This document shows, one piece after another, positions 1 to 8,291 of a stretch of DNA of 11,320 bases. Every line of letters begins with the position of its first letter. Positions within the stretch are counted from its first letter, which is position 1. Under the pieces are notes generated by a model. It made no database searches, had not been told where the DNA came from, and was given only the letters and a program-made list of their open reading frames with translations. Origin of the DNA: Balneolales bacterium (GTDB taxonomy: Bacteria > Bacteroidota > Rhodothermia > Balneolales > Natronogracilivirgulaceae); NCBI GenBank assembly GCA_007116685.1, contig SKIC01000083.1:1-11320 (forward strand), in the 5' to 3' direction. A program made the translations under genes and the position numbers.

Positions 1-1630
1 CATGATTTTGACCATGTGGATTTTGTGCTGTTCCAGTTTTACCGGCTACCTCTACATCTCTTAATTCTGCAAAAAAGCGTCCAGATCCTTCAGAAACGGC
101 CAAGCGCATTCCATGCTGAACAACTTCAAGGTGTTCCTTTTGAATCCAGGGGATATGTTCTCTCTCTGGCTGAATTACAATCTGACTACCATCTTCATAA
201 ACAATACGATTTACTAAATGTGGTTGGACTCTGTAGCCATTATTCGCAAGGGCAGAAGTCATCACTGCCATTTGAAGCGGTGAACTTGAGAATGTACCCT
301 GTCCTACTCCAAGATTGATTAAATCACCGGGACCCCACTGATTTCTGCCAAATACCCTGTCGTAATAACTACTATCCGGTAAAATACCTCTGGTTTCAAA
401 AGGTAGATCGATTCCATTTTGTTTACCCAAGCCAAAATCAGCATTCATTCTGTGCCATGTGTTTAGGTCAAAATGAGTTATGATTTGGTTCATCAATGAG
501 AAAAAATAAGTATTGCAGGAGTTTTTAATTGCCTGTACCAGATTTTGACGCCCGTGTTCGTTCGTGCATCGATATAATCGACCTCTTGTAAAGCCACCTC
601 GGCATGTAACTTCATCAGTGGGAGTAATCAGCCCAAGTTCTAAGCCAATTAAGCCCATTTGCATTTTTACTGTGGAGCCGGGAGGCTGCATAGTTGAAAT
701 CGCACGATTAAAAAGCGGCGTAAGAGAATCGGCATTTACAGCCGCCCAGTATTCACGATCAAGTCTTCCTGCTAGTTTAGTGATATCAAACTGTGGTGCA
801 CTTACCAGAGCAAGAATTTCGCCGTTATTTGGGTTCATTGCTACGATTCCGCCCACATGGTTGGCCATTAATCGCTCGGCCAGTTCCTGAAGTGAATAAT
901 CCAATGTGGTATAAATATCAGCACCTTTTACCGGGTGACGATCAAAACGCCCCTCATCATAAGGACCTGTTGATTGACCAAACGCATTAACCATCTGGAA
1001 TTGGGCACCGGTTTCGCCACGCAGGTGTTCTTCGTAAATACGCTCAAGCCCAATTCTGCCAATTCGGTCTCCAAGACGATAGCGGGGGGAGGAGCGATGT
1101 TCCTGATCACTTACTTCGCTGAGATATCCCAAAACATGAGAAGCAAAAATATCTGTGGGATAATTACGCTTGGCTTCAATCATGTGTCCTACACCGGGAA
1201 GCCGCCAAAGGTTTTCCTGAATCCGTGAGAAAGTTTCGAAATCAACTTCCGTGAACATTCTTGATGATCTGTGCCAGGAAAAACGACGTGCTGCTTCGAA
1301 ACGATCGGTTACCGTGTGTTCTGGCACGCCTAATAATTCAGCGAGCAAAGGAATGTTATCTCGCGAAAAGTTTATAGGGGTAACCGTAATTGTATAAACA
1401 GGGTTGTTTTCAACTAAAAGAACACCATTACGGTCAAATATCAAGCCACGGGCAGGAGCAATACGCTCTTGCTGAATACTATTTGCTCTACTAAGCGGAT
1501 TGTATTTTTCGTATTCCAGAATCTGAAGTTGAAAAAATCGTCCGGTAATAATCAGCATGATACTGAGTACAGTAATTTGCAGTACTCTGATAGAAACTTT
1601 GATACGCTGTTTTTTAGAACTATTCTGCAT
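1..1630 (-). CDS. mrdA: Penicillin-binding protein 2 (peptidoglycan transpeptidase of the elongasome), 3' end missing
   Basis: The reading frame opens with ATG at 1630 and stays open to the window edge, giving 543 residues without a stop; roughly the last 50-100 residues lie outside. It is a class B PBP that cross-links new peptidoglycan during rod elongation, acting in the periplasm while anchored by one membrane segment (about residues 12-32). RGLIFDRNG (61-69) and GRIGLE (191-196) mark the non-catalytic pedestal domain. The transpeptidase domain shows all three active-site motifs: PPGSTVK with nucleophile S319 and K322, SCN at 371-373, and KTGT at 531-534. These positions are close to those of E. 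coli PBP2. The start lies three nucleotides after the mreD stop, in the same frame, and no Shine-Dalgarno sequence is visible. The mreBCD context favours PBP2 over the division enzyme PBP3. rodA would be expected just beyond the left edge. Confidence 0.95.
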   Translation of the reverse strand, partial: MQNSSKKQRIKVSIRVLQITVLSIMLIITGRFFQLQILEYEKYNPLSRANSIQQERIAPARGLIFDRNGVLLVENNPVYTITVTPINFSRDNIPLLAELLGVPEHTVTDRFEAARRFSWHRSSRMFTEVDFETFSRIQENLWRLPGVGHMIEAKRNYPTDIFASHVLGYLSEVSDQEHRSSPRYRLGDRIGRIGLERIYEEHLRGETGAQFQMVNAFGQSTGPYDEGRFDRHPVKGADIYTTLDYSLQELAERLMANHVGGIVAMNPNNGEILALVSAPQFDITKLAGRLDREYWAAVNADSLTPLFNRAISTMQPPGSTVKMQMGLIGLELGLITPTDEVTCRGGFTRGRLYRCTNEHGRQNLVQAIKNSCNTYFFSLMNQIITHFDLNTWHRMNADFGLGKQNGIDLPFETRGILPDSSYYDRVFGRNQWGPGDLINLGVGQGTFSSSPLQMAVMTSALANNGYRVQPHLVNRIVYEDGSQIVIQPEREHIPWIQKEHLEVVQHGMRLAVSEGSGRFFAELRDVEVAGKTGTAQNPHGQNH

Positions 1631-1633
1631 CTG

Positions 1634-2101
1634 TTATCCGGACTTAAAGATATAGATGAAACTACCTATTATTGCCGTATAGAGGCTGTTGCCGATAAAA
1701 ATGATTAGAAATGATTCAACTTGCAAAACCTCACTAAATTGTGCTAAACCCGCAAAAATAAAATTATGAATTAAACCTGCACCAAGTAAAATCAGGAAAA
1801 CCTGCCATGTATCCAGTTTGGTTTCTGTACTTCTAGGGATGGCATTATAGAGTATGAAAACTACCAACACTTTTGAGGCAATATGAAGCCCCCAGGTATC
1901 CATAAAGAAATCGAGGAATAATCCCATAGCAAAAGCCGTAACTAAAATTTCAGTTCGGCTTCTCGTAGTCATCAACCAAAATAAATACAGAAAGACGATA
2001 TCAGCAAAGGCACCAAAGAATACCAAGTATCTGAATAGTGCCACCTGAGCGATCACGAATAGTGAGGCAAAAAGTATATCGTATAATCTTTCACTACTCA
2101 T
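1634..2101 (-). CDS. mreD: Rod shape-determining protein MreD
   Basis: This 155-residue protein is almost wholly hydrophobic, with about five or six predicted membrane segments (for example around residues 7-25, 30-45, 52-70, 74-88, 98-118 and 130-152). MreD is the polytopic inner-membrane partner of MreC in the elongasome; its sequence is poorly conserved, so the call rests on length, topology and position between mreC and the PBP2 gene. LGLFLD-type sequence near the third segment (MGLFLDFFMD) matches the conserved G-x-x-x-D feature typical of MreD. Its ATG overlaps the mreC stop in an ATGA arrangement, implying translational coupling, and its TAA is followed after one codon by the mrdA ATG. 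Nothing appears broken. Confidence 0.9.
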   Translation of the reverse strand: MSSERLYDILFASLFVIAQVALFRYLVFFGAFADIVFLYLFWLMTTRSRTEILVTAFAMGLFLDFFMDTWGLHIASKVLVVFILYNAIPRSTETKLDTWQVFLILLGAGLIHNFIFAGLAQFSEVLQVESFLIIFIGNSLYTAIIGSFIYIFKSG

Positions 2102-2940
2102 CTGAACTGCCTCTCATAGGTTTCAATAATACCCGTTAATTCCTCATCAGGGGTAAAGAGCAATACAAAACCTTCCGCAATTTCAGAGAGAGAGACAAAG
2201 GGGCGAATGTAGATTTTTTGCGTTTCTCGCCCAATTTCAGGGGCAGTACCTTCTACTACACCGATCGGAATATGTGCCGGAAATTCAGCACTTGATCCGG
2301 AAGTCTCTATAACACTTCCAATGCTAACGGGAATTGTTTGAGGAACAAAATTCATTATTACCTCACTAATGCGCTCTGATTCCCAGGAAACCACACCAAA
2401 TGCCCGACTACCCTGAACTCTGGCACTAACTCTGAAAAGCGGATTTGAAAAAGGCATAACCTGAGAAAAATTATTAGTAACCAAGGTAACTCTGCCAACC
2501 AGACCATCAGAAGTAATCAAAGGCATGCCGATACGAACTCCTTGATTACTGCCGGCATTTATGGTCAGTGAATTATTAACTCCGGTCAGGTTCTTACTGA
2601 CTATGGTGACGGGCAAAAGGTTATGGTCTTCATTCTGCATGAAACCAAGTTGTTCTCGAAGGATTTCGTTTTCTTCTCTGGCGGACCGTAATCGGCTCAA
2701 CTCATCGAGAAGGAGAACATTTTGCTCTCGTAATTCAGTGTTTGTCTGTAAGGCTTCCCTGTAAATCCTAAAATTTGCGAGTGGCTGATCAAGGTAACTC
2801 AAAGCCGCAACTGATACTTTTCGGGTATTATGAAGACCTCCATCTGTTCGCCAAACCATTAAAATTAATGCGATGACTAAGAAGATGGCTGTTAATACAT
2901 AATCACGAACTTGTTCAGATTGGGCGTTATTGAGGGCCAT
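2098..2940 (-). CDS. mreC: Rod shape-determining protein MreC
   Basis: MreC is the bitopic scaffold that links cytoplasmic MreB to the periplasmic PBP2/RodA machinery and activates PBP2. The 280-residue product has a short cytoplasmic N terminus, one membrane segment at about 13-30, a charged Leu-rich coiled coil at about 60-100, and then the beta-rich MreC core. The family signature NAGSNQGVRIGMPLI (128-142) followed by GLVGRV (146-151) is easy to see. Length fits the family. It begins 14 nt after mreB with no Shine-Dalgarno sequence and ends in an ATGA overlap with mreD. The product looks complete. Confidence 0.95.
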   Translation of the reverse strand: MALNNAQSEQVRDYVLTAIFLVIALILMVWRTDGGLHNTRKVSVAALSYLDQPLANFRIYREALQTNTELREQNVLLLDELSRLRSAREENEILREQLGFMQNEDHNLLPVTIVSKNLTGVNNSLTINAGSNQGVRIGMPLITSDGLVGRVTLVTNNFSQVMPFSNPLFRVSARVQGSRAFGVVSWESERISEVIMNFVPQTIPVSIGSVIETSGSSAEFPAHIPIGVVEGTAPEIGRETQKIYIRPFVSLSEIAEGFVLLFTPDEELTGIIETYERQFR

Positions 2941-2954
2941 TCAAGGGAAAGTTA

Positions 2955-4013
2955 TCAGGTCAGTACACTTCTGTAATAATCCAGGTTTTCGAGAATGGCA
3001 CCGGTACCGCGAACAACAGCGGTTAATGGATCTTCTGCAATATGCACAGGGAGATCAGTGGTTTCCATAATCAATTTGTCGAGATTCTTGAGTAGAGCAC
3101 CACCACCGGTGAGGAAAATACCGCGATCGAGAATATCAGCAGAAAGTTCAGGAGGTGTCTGCTCTAAAGATTGTGTAACTGATTCTACAATAGTGTTGAT
3201 GGATTCTGAGATGGCTTCTCGCACATCTTTGGATGATACAGTTCTGGTGCGAGGAACTCCATTAATCAAATCACGACCTTTGGTAACGATTTCAATTTCT
3301 TCATCCAAAGGAGTTGCAGAACCGATCTGACATTTTACCTGTTCTGCTGTTCTCTCACCAATTAACAAGTTGTGATTTCTGCGGAAGTAATTGATGATGT
3401 CGTCATTTAATTCATCGCCACCTAAACGTACGGATTGAGAGTACACAATACCGGAGAGGGCAATAACAGCGATTTCTGTGGTTCCACCGCCAATATCAAC
3501 AATCATATTACCTACGGGTTCATGGACATCAAGACCAATACCAATAGCAGCGGCCATAGGTTCATCAACCAGGTAAACTTCTTTTGCACCTGCATGTTCA
3601 GCACTATCTCTTACGGCTCGTTTTTCAACTTCAGTGATTCCGCTTGGTACACATACCACCATTTTGCGGGTACTTGAATACCATTTCACTTTCACTTTCT
3701 TAATCATGCCGCGAATCATTTGTTCAGCGACTTCAAAATCAGCAATTACACCATCACGAAGTGGGCGAACAGTACGAATTGAGCTGTGTGTTTTTTCGTG
3801 CATTAGGCGAGCTTCATGACCAACAGCAACTGCTTGTCCAGCGAGATTTAGGGCTACGATGGAGGGCTCGTTCAGAACAATTCCATGATTTTTAGAGTAA
3901 ATCAGGGTGTTAGCAGTTCCAAGGTCAATAGCTATGTCTGTGTAAAACCAATCAAATAAACCGGCAGGAGCCTTTTTGGGAGCTGAAATCGTTGCTTTAT
4001 CAGAAGCTTGCAT
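2955..4013 (-). CDS. mreB: Rod shape-determining protein MreB (bacterial actin)
   Basis: MreB is an ATP-binding actin homologue that polymerises under the inner membrane and guides cell-wall elongation. The 352-residue protein shows the actin-fold nucleotide motifs: phosphate 1 DLGTANT (30-36), the EPMAAAIG helix (151-158), phosphate 2 DIGGGTTE (173-180) and adenosine motif LTGGGALL (301-308). GLFDWFYTDIAIDLG (18-32) corresponds to the usual MreB N terminus, so about 17 Lys/Ala-rich residues precede it. No ATG, GTG or TTG lies next to GLFDW, and the ATG at 4013 is the only plausible start, so the extension is probably real. No Shine-Dalgarno sequence is seen. A 122-nt gap separates it from purH, and it heads the mreB-mreC-mreD-mrdA operon. 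Confidence 0.97.
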   Translation of the reverse strand: MQASDKATISAPKKAPAGLFDWFYTDIAIDLGTANTLIYSKNHGIVLNEPSIVALNLAGQAVAVGHEARLMHEKTHSSIRTVRPLRDGVIADFEVAEQMIRGMIKKVKVKWYSSTRKMVVCVPSGITEVEKRAVRDSAEHAGAKEVYLVDEPMAAAIGIGLDVHEPVGNMIVDIGGGTTEIAVIALSGIVYSQSVRLGGDELNDDIINYFRRNHNLLIGERTAEQVKCQIGSATPLDEEIEIVTKGRDLINGVPRTRTVSSKDVREAISESINTIVESVTQSLEQTPPELSADILDRGIFLTGGGALLKNLDKLIMETTDLPVHIAEDPLTAVVRGTGAILENLDYYRSVLT

Positions 4014-4135
4014 AGAATCGGGATATAAAATGTTTCAATTGTGGAGAATATTCCTATAACCTCTAAAAATAAGACATTTTATAATCAACCTCAGGACTAA
4101 TTCTGTCTTTTAGCTGAAAAATAAAGAAGCTTAAA
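4014..4135 (-). other. Intergenic gap purH-mreB; probable mreB operon promoter region, not resolved
   Basis: This is the only sizeable gap between recX and the left edge, so a promoter for mreB-mreC-mreD-mrdA is expected here. I found no convincing element: TTGATT (minus strand, near 4080) has no good -10 at 16-18 nt, and TATATC close to the start has no good -35. A TTTAAGCT/AGCTAAAA pair just after the purH stop forms only an imperfect stem and has no following T run, so it is not called a terminator. Read-through from purH is possible. Confidence 0.4.
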
Positions 4136-5716
4136 TCAATGGCGGAAATGACGCATCTTAGTGAACAACATAGCCATATTGAATTCATTTGCTTTTGCGA
4201 TTACTTCCTCATCGCGGATACTACCACCAGGCTGAATTACACAAGTTGCACCGGCTTTTGCTGCAGCTTCAATTCCATCAGAAAAAGGAAAAAAAGCATC
4301 GGAAGCAATTGCACTGCCTTCTAAAGTCAGGTTGTATTTATGAGCACGACTTACAGCAATTTCGGAGGAATCAACTCTGCTGGTTTGTCCTCCGCCAATT
4401 CCTAATGTTTGACAATCTCTGGCAAAAACAATCGCATTGGATTTAACATGCTTAACAACTTTCCAGGCAAAAGCGAGATTTGCCAATTCTTCTTTCGTCG
4501 GCTGTCTTTTTGTAACTATTTCAGCAGCAGATACGGGTAGGCTGCTATTGTCTTGTTCCTGAGCAAGAAATCCACCAAAAATAGAGCTGATTTTAATTTC
4601 ATTGCGCACAGCTGCCGGCCATTTTTTAACTCTGATTAAACGTCTGTTTTTCTTTTGAGTCAATAGTTCTTCAGCATCGATATCAAAATCAGGAGCGATT
4701 ATAATTTCAGAAAAAATTTCATCTACAGCTTTAGCGAATTGTAAGTCAGCTGTTTTGTTGGTTGCTATTATACCGCCAAATGGTGATACGGGGTCAGTTG
4801 CAAAAGCTCTTTTGTAGGCTTCCGCAAGACTGGATGAACTAGCTACTCCACAGGGCACGGTATGTTTGAAGATTGCAACAGTAGGATCATCGTCTTGGAA
4901 TTCTTGCATCAAGCGCAAGGCGGCATCCACATCAAGCATATTATTGTAGCTCAATTGCTTCCCATGAAAACAATCGATGTACTCTTCCTGATTGCCGTAC
5001 GCGGCGGCTTTTTGATGAGGATTTTCCCCATATCTCATATCCTGAGATTTGATGCCACGAACTTGAAACTGATCAGAAAGGTCTTCATTATTACTCCCAC
5101 TTAAATAAAAAGCGATAGCGCTTTCGTATGCCGATGTATGCTTGAATGCTTCAATACCCAGCTTTTTGCGAGTTTCAAAGCTAATGAATCCATCGTTAGA
5201 AGAGATTTCAGAGACAAATTCCCCGTATTGCTGAGGACTTGTCAAAATTCCAACGTGGGGAAAGTTCTTTGCGGAAGCCCGAACCATAGTTGGACCGCCT
5301 ATGTCAATATTTTCGAGGGCTTCTGCCAGACTAATGTTTGATTTGGCGACGGTTTCCTGAAAGGGATATAAATTAACAACTACTAATTCAATTGCCGATA
5401 CGCCCAATTTTTCCAATTCATTGACATCTGCTTCATAGGATGTTCTTGCGAGAATACCACCGTGCACTTTTGGGTGTAAAGTTTTAACTCTCCCATCCAA
5501 ACATTCCGGGAAACCTGTGATTTCGGAAACATCTGTTACCTTAATTCCGGCATCTTTCAAAGTACGGGCAGTACCTCCGGTTGATAGAATCTCAACGCCT
5601 AAGGTAGCCAGTGTTTTGGCTAATTCTATGATTCCTGTTTTATCAGATACAGATAAAAGTGCTCTTTTTACTTTAATTGGAGCGGAATTGAGTTCAGTGC
5701 TATGTGGTTTGATCAA
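4136..5716 (-). CDS. purH: Bifunctional AICAR transformylase / IMP cyclohydrolase PurH
   Basis: PurH carries out the last two steps of de novo purine synthesis in the cytoplasm: formylation of AICAR with 10-formyl-tetrahydrofolate, then ring closure to IMP. The 526-residue length is normal. The N-terminal MGS-like cyclohydrolase domain (about 16-165) has LLSVSDKTGI, LSTGGTARTL and KTLHPKVHGGIL (78-89). The transformylase part has RYGENPHQ (228-235), the catalytic Lys-His pair in KHTVPCG (K284, H285), DPVSPFGG (308-315) and a conserved C-terminal MRHFRH. The only NTG codon between the purN stop and the conserved start of the domain is TTG at 5716, so TTG initiation is inferred; it leaves a 16-residue leader before VKRALLSVSDK. 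An ATT codon further in is a less likely alternative. It lies 15 nt after purN, in the same frame, and ends the recX-purH run. Confidence 0.96.
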   Translation of the reverse strand: MIKPHSTELNSAPIKVKRALLSVSDKTGIIELAKTLATLGVEILSTGGTARTLKDAGIKVTDVSEITGFPECLDGRVKTLHPKVHGGILARTSYEADVNELEKLGVSAIELVVVNLYPFQETVAKSNISLAEALENIDIGGPTMVRASAKNFPHVGILTSPQQYGEFVSEISSNDGFISFETRKKLGIEAFKHTSAYESAIAFYLSGSNNEDLSDQFQVRGIKSQDMRYGENPHQKAAAYGNQEEYIDCFHGKQLSYNNMLDVDAALRLMQEFQDDDPTVAIFKHTVPCGVASSSSLAEAYKRAFATDPVSPFGGIIATNKTADLQFAKAVDEIFSEIIIAPDFDIDAEELLTQKKNRRLIRVKKWPAAVRNEIKISSIFGGFLAQEQDNSSLPVSAAEIVTKRQPTKEELANLAFAWKVVKHVKSNAIVFARDCQTLGIGGGQTSRVDSSEIAVSRAHKYNLTLEGSAIASDAFFPFSDGIEAAAKAGATCVIQPGGSIRDEEVIAKANEFNMAMLFTKMRHFRH

Positions 5717-5731
5717 AACTAGTAACGATTT

Positions 5732-6310
5732 TTAATTAAGGAATTTTTTGATTGTTGCCGGCAATAATTTGTGTTCTTCATGTAAAACTCGCTTGGCTAA
5801 AATCTCTGGAGTGTCATCGGAATGTACAGCAACTTTGGATTGAGCGATGATTGGCCCCTGGTCAAATTCTTCGTCTACGATATGGATTGTGCAACCGGAT
5901 TCCGTTTCATTGTTTTCCAAAACAGCTCTATGCACATTCATACCATAAAAACCTTTACCACCGTATTTGGGTAATAGTGAAGGATGTATATTTATGATTG
6001 ATCCTCGATAAGCAGCAATAATTTGATCGGGAATTTTCCGTAAGTAACCGGCAAGCACAATTAAGTCAGGTTTCCAGGATTCAACTTTTTGAAGCAATAC
6101 CTTCTCATAATCGGCAGTACTTTCGAATTGCTCAGGTGAACATACGGTTGTTGGAATGCTGTTGTTGGTTGCTCTTTGAAGAGCCCCGGCTTCAGATTTA
6201 TTGGAAATGAGTCCGGCTATTTCGGCCTGTATTTCCCCGGCATTCACGGCATCAATTATTGCCTGAAAGTTTGATCCTGAACCCGATGCAAATACTACAA
6301 CTTTTTTCAA
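5732..6310 (-). CDS. purN: Phosphoribosylglycinamide formyltransferase PurN (GART)
   Basis: PurN transfers a formyl group from 10-formyl-tetrahydrofolate to GAR, the third step of purine synthesis. The 192-residue protein starts with the fold's first strand and phosphate loop, VVVFASGSGSNFQAI. Catalytic residues align with E. coli N106, H108 and D144 as N107 and H109 (NIHPSLLPKYGG) and D150 (DEEFDQGP). The stretch GGKGFYGMNVHRAV (117-130) is longer than in E. coli and resembles the Bacteroidota form. The start is a TTG: an in-frame TAA sits two codons upstream and no later start would keep the N terminus. That TTG overlaps the stop of the preceding gene as TTGA, pointing to coupled translation. 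purH follows 15 nt later, so both folate-dependent formyltransferases are co-expressed. Confidence 0.95.
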   Translation of the reverse strand: MKKVVVFASGSGSNFQAIIDAVNAGEIQAEIAGLISNKSEAGALQRATNNSIPTTVCSPEQFESTADYEKVLLQKVESWKPDLIVLAGYLRKIPDQIIAAYRGSIINIHPSLLPKYGGKGFYGMNVHRAVLENNETESGCTIHIVDEEFDQGPIIAQSKVAVHSDDTPEILAKRVLHEEHKLLPATIKKFLN

Positions 6311-7248
6311 TCCTTATAGATATTAGCGGTACTCTTTAGCCTTGTTTCTGCGCCCAAAGATAGGGATAATGGTGTACCTAATGGCAATGCAATTTTATTT
6401 TTTATGTGGCCGTAATCCAACCCTTGAAAAACCGGTATCCGAACTCCTCTGAATACTCTCTTAAATAGAGTGTCTATATCAGGAACTACCGGATATTCTT
6501 CATTTTCAGGCTCGGTAAAAGCACCTAAGGCAACGGCAGCAGCTTTATCAAAAACATTACTGAGAACAAATTGTTGAAGATAGCCTTCAACTTTGTGTTT
6601 CATCTCATTGACGTCTTCTAAAAGTAAAATAGCGCCTGTAGTATCCGGAAAATATTCAGATCCCAAGAGTTTAGCAGCAACTGAAACTGTTCCGGGCAGA
6701 CCAAATCCCTGTATAATCTGATCTTGTTCTTGCTGGTGATTAATAGCAATATCAATTTGTCCATCTTCTAAAAGCGACCAAAAGGCAGCTTCAAAGTCAG
6801 CATTCATTTCATCACGAGCCATATCGGTTGCCGGCATTCCAGCGGAAATGGCAGGCAGTCCGGTTTGAGCATAAATAGCCCATTGCAGAGCGGTAATATC
6901 ACTAAAGCCGATAAAAAGCTTTTCCTGTTGAGATATCAAATCAAAATCAAGCAACTTGAGCATCCGCATGCTTCCAAAACCACCTCGTGCAGAAATGATG
7001 GCATCAATGCGGGAATCCTCAATAAAACTCATGAATTCGTTTGCTCTGAGTGCATCAGAGCCGGCCAGGTAATCAGTTGCAGAGTAACAGCTTTTTCCAA
7101 CTTCCACCCGATAACCGAATTTTTCGAGGTAACTTACTCCTCTGTTTAAGTCTTTTTCTTCAACAGGAGAAGCTAAAGCAGATATAGCTATAGTGCCTTT
7201 TTTGGGTAATCGTTTAACCTGACGGAATCTGTCTGTTTCTGAAAACAT
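6307..7248 (-). CDS. S66-family LD-carboxypeptidase (LdcA/MccF-like)
   Basis: Members of peptidase family S66 cut the L,D bond of murein tetrapeptides during peptidoglycan recycling (LdcA) or cleave microcin C-type peptides (MccF). The 313-residue product has no signal peptide, so a cytoplasmic role is likely. Visible motifs are ARGGFGSMRML (87-97), GFSDITAL (114-121) with nucleophile S116, LLLEDVNE (208-215) with candidate Glu E211 or E215, and DYGH (278-281) with H281, giving the Ser-Glu-His triad in order. The usual GGN segment before the Glu motif reads LPGTVSVAAKLLGS here, an unusual substitution. The ATG at 7248 overlaps the end of the upstream membrane-protein gene by 35 nt; no better start exists. 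The end overlaps purN by 4 nt. LdcA is the likelier role, but MccF-type specificity cannot be excluded. Confidence 0.9.
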   Translation of the reverse strand: MFSETDRFRQVKRLPKKGTIAISALASPVEEKDLNRGVSYLEKFGYRVEVGKSCYSATDYLAGSDALRANEFMSFIEDSRIDAIISARGGFGSMRMLKLLDFDLISQQEKLFIGFSDITALQWAIYAQTGLPAISAGMPATDMARDEMNADFEAAFWSLLEDGQIDIAINHQQEQDQIIQGFGLPGTVSVAAKLLGSEYFPDTTGAILLLEDVNEMKHKVEGYLQQFVLSNVFDKAAAVALGAFTEPENEEYPVVPDIDTLFKRVFRGVRIPVFQGLDYGHIKNKIALPLGTPLSLSLGAETRLKSTANIYKD

Positions 7249-8287
7249 TGTAATTTTTATAACTCCAATTAATCTGATTAACCATGATTTTTAAACTCGC
7301 AGCAATAGGAACAGCAATAAGCATCCCAAAAATACCGGCTAAGTCAGCCCCAATCATGATTACAAACAATACAGCGAGGGGATGAATATCAGCAGAACGT
7401 GAGAAAATCAATGGTTGGAAAACCATGTTATCCAAAATTTGTGTTGCTGCTATGGCCAGTAAAGACCATAAAACGAGAGAAAAATCACCAGTCTCAAAAA
7501 CTGCAATAATAATCGATAAAAAGTATCCAATTACAGGACCGAAATAAGGAATTACATTAGCAACACCTACTGCAATACCTACAGTTAGAGAGTTATTAAG
7601 GCCTGCAAGAGAGAGGAAAAACCATGCAGACAAAGCCACCATAATACTTTGCAAACCAACACTTTTGAAATATAAACCAAGGCGTGTTTCAATCTTATTG
7701 ATTACACTGAGGGTGATTTCGAAATAGCTGTTTGGTACCAGTTGCAAAACATTTCTGCGTAAAGAGCTTCCATCCTTTAGAAAGAAAAAAGTCACGAAAG
7801 GAATCACTAATACAGCCACAAAAAAGTTGGCAAATAGCCCAAAGATGTTGCCAATAGCATCTGAAATATCAGTATTAAACAGGCGTTCAGCTGCGGCAGA
7901 CAGGTTTTGGGTGACAAATCCTTCCGGCACAACAGGTATAAATTCAATGATTTCAAATTCAATTTGAGCAGAAATATTTCTGATGTTCTCAATCGAGAGT
8001 TGTTTTGTGAGCGCAATTATTTGATTTGCTACGTTTGGTATAATATTCGTGAACAACCAAACCAAGACCAGCACAAGTGATAAAATCACAATAAAAATAC
8101 CCATGGTTCTTGGCATGCCAGACGATTGCATACGATTAACAAAGGGTTCCAGTAGGTAAGAAAAAATGAGCCCAATAACGGCATAAGCCATTAAAGTGGA
8201 GAAACGAGTTACCAGAAACAGCAATACAAGCCCAATAAAAATGGTGAGCAGTAATTTGAAAAAGTTTTCTAAGGTAAATACTTGCAT
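7214..8287 (-). CDS. AI-2E family transporter (PF01594-type, YhhQ/PerM/TqsA-like membrane protein)
   Basis: This 357-residue protein has the layout of the AI-2E transporter family: about seven or eight membrane segments, with two pairs near the N terminus (about 11-27, 30-50 and 62-82), a soluble middle section (about 85-145), and a C-terminal membrane block. Family motifs are clear: NVIPYFGPVIG (244-254), QILDNMVFQPLIFS (283-296) and HPLAVLFVIMIGADLAGIFG (302-321). Members have been linked to autoinducer-2 export or to Na+/H+ antiport, and most have no proven substrate, so no substrate is assigned. It starts 4 nt after recX and overlaps the LD-carboxypeptidase gene by 35 nt, so it is probably in one operon with both. 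The product looks intact. Confidence 0.92.
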   Translation of the reverse strand: MQVFTLENFFKLLLTIFIGLVLLFLVTRFSTLMAYAVIGLIFSYLLEPFVNRMQSSGMPRTMGIFIVILSLVLVLVWLFTNIIPNVANQIIALTKQLSIENIRNISAQIEFEIIEFIPVVPEGFVTQNLSAAAERLFNTDISDAIGNIFGLFANFFVAVLVIPFVTFFFLKDGSSLRRNVLQLVPNSYFEITLSVINKIETRLGLYFKSVGLQSIMVALSAWFFLSLAGLNNSLTVGIAVGVANVIPYFGPVIGYFLSIIIAVFETGDFSLVLWSLLAIAATQILDNMVFQPLIFSRSADIHPLAVLFVIMIGADLAGIFGMLIAVPIAASLKIMVNQINWSYKNYNVFRNRQIPSG

Positions 8288-8291
8288 CTAC

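Noticed and set aside
928..1110. A 60-codon minus-strand open frame
   Set aside because: It lies wholly inside the PBP2 coding sequence in another frame and has no family features.
1..1630. Apparent long stretch without a gene at the left edge, as if PBP2 were broken
   Set aside because: Reading the minus strand codon by codon from 1630 shows an open frame to the edge with all PBP motifs; it is only cut by the window.
16..1708. Several plus-strand open frames of 60-108 codons over the PBP2/mreD region
   Set aside because: They are antisense to a gene with intact catalytic motifs, have no start context and show no recognisable domain.
4086..4135. Possible terminator after purH
   Set aside because: The best stem is short, has a mismatch and lacks a T tract right after it.
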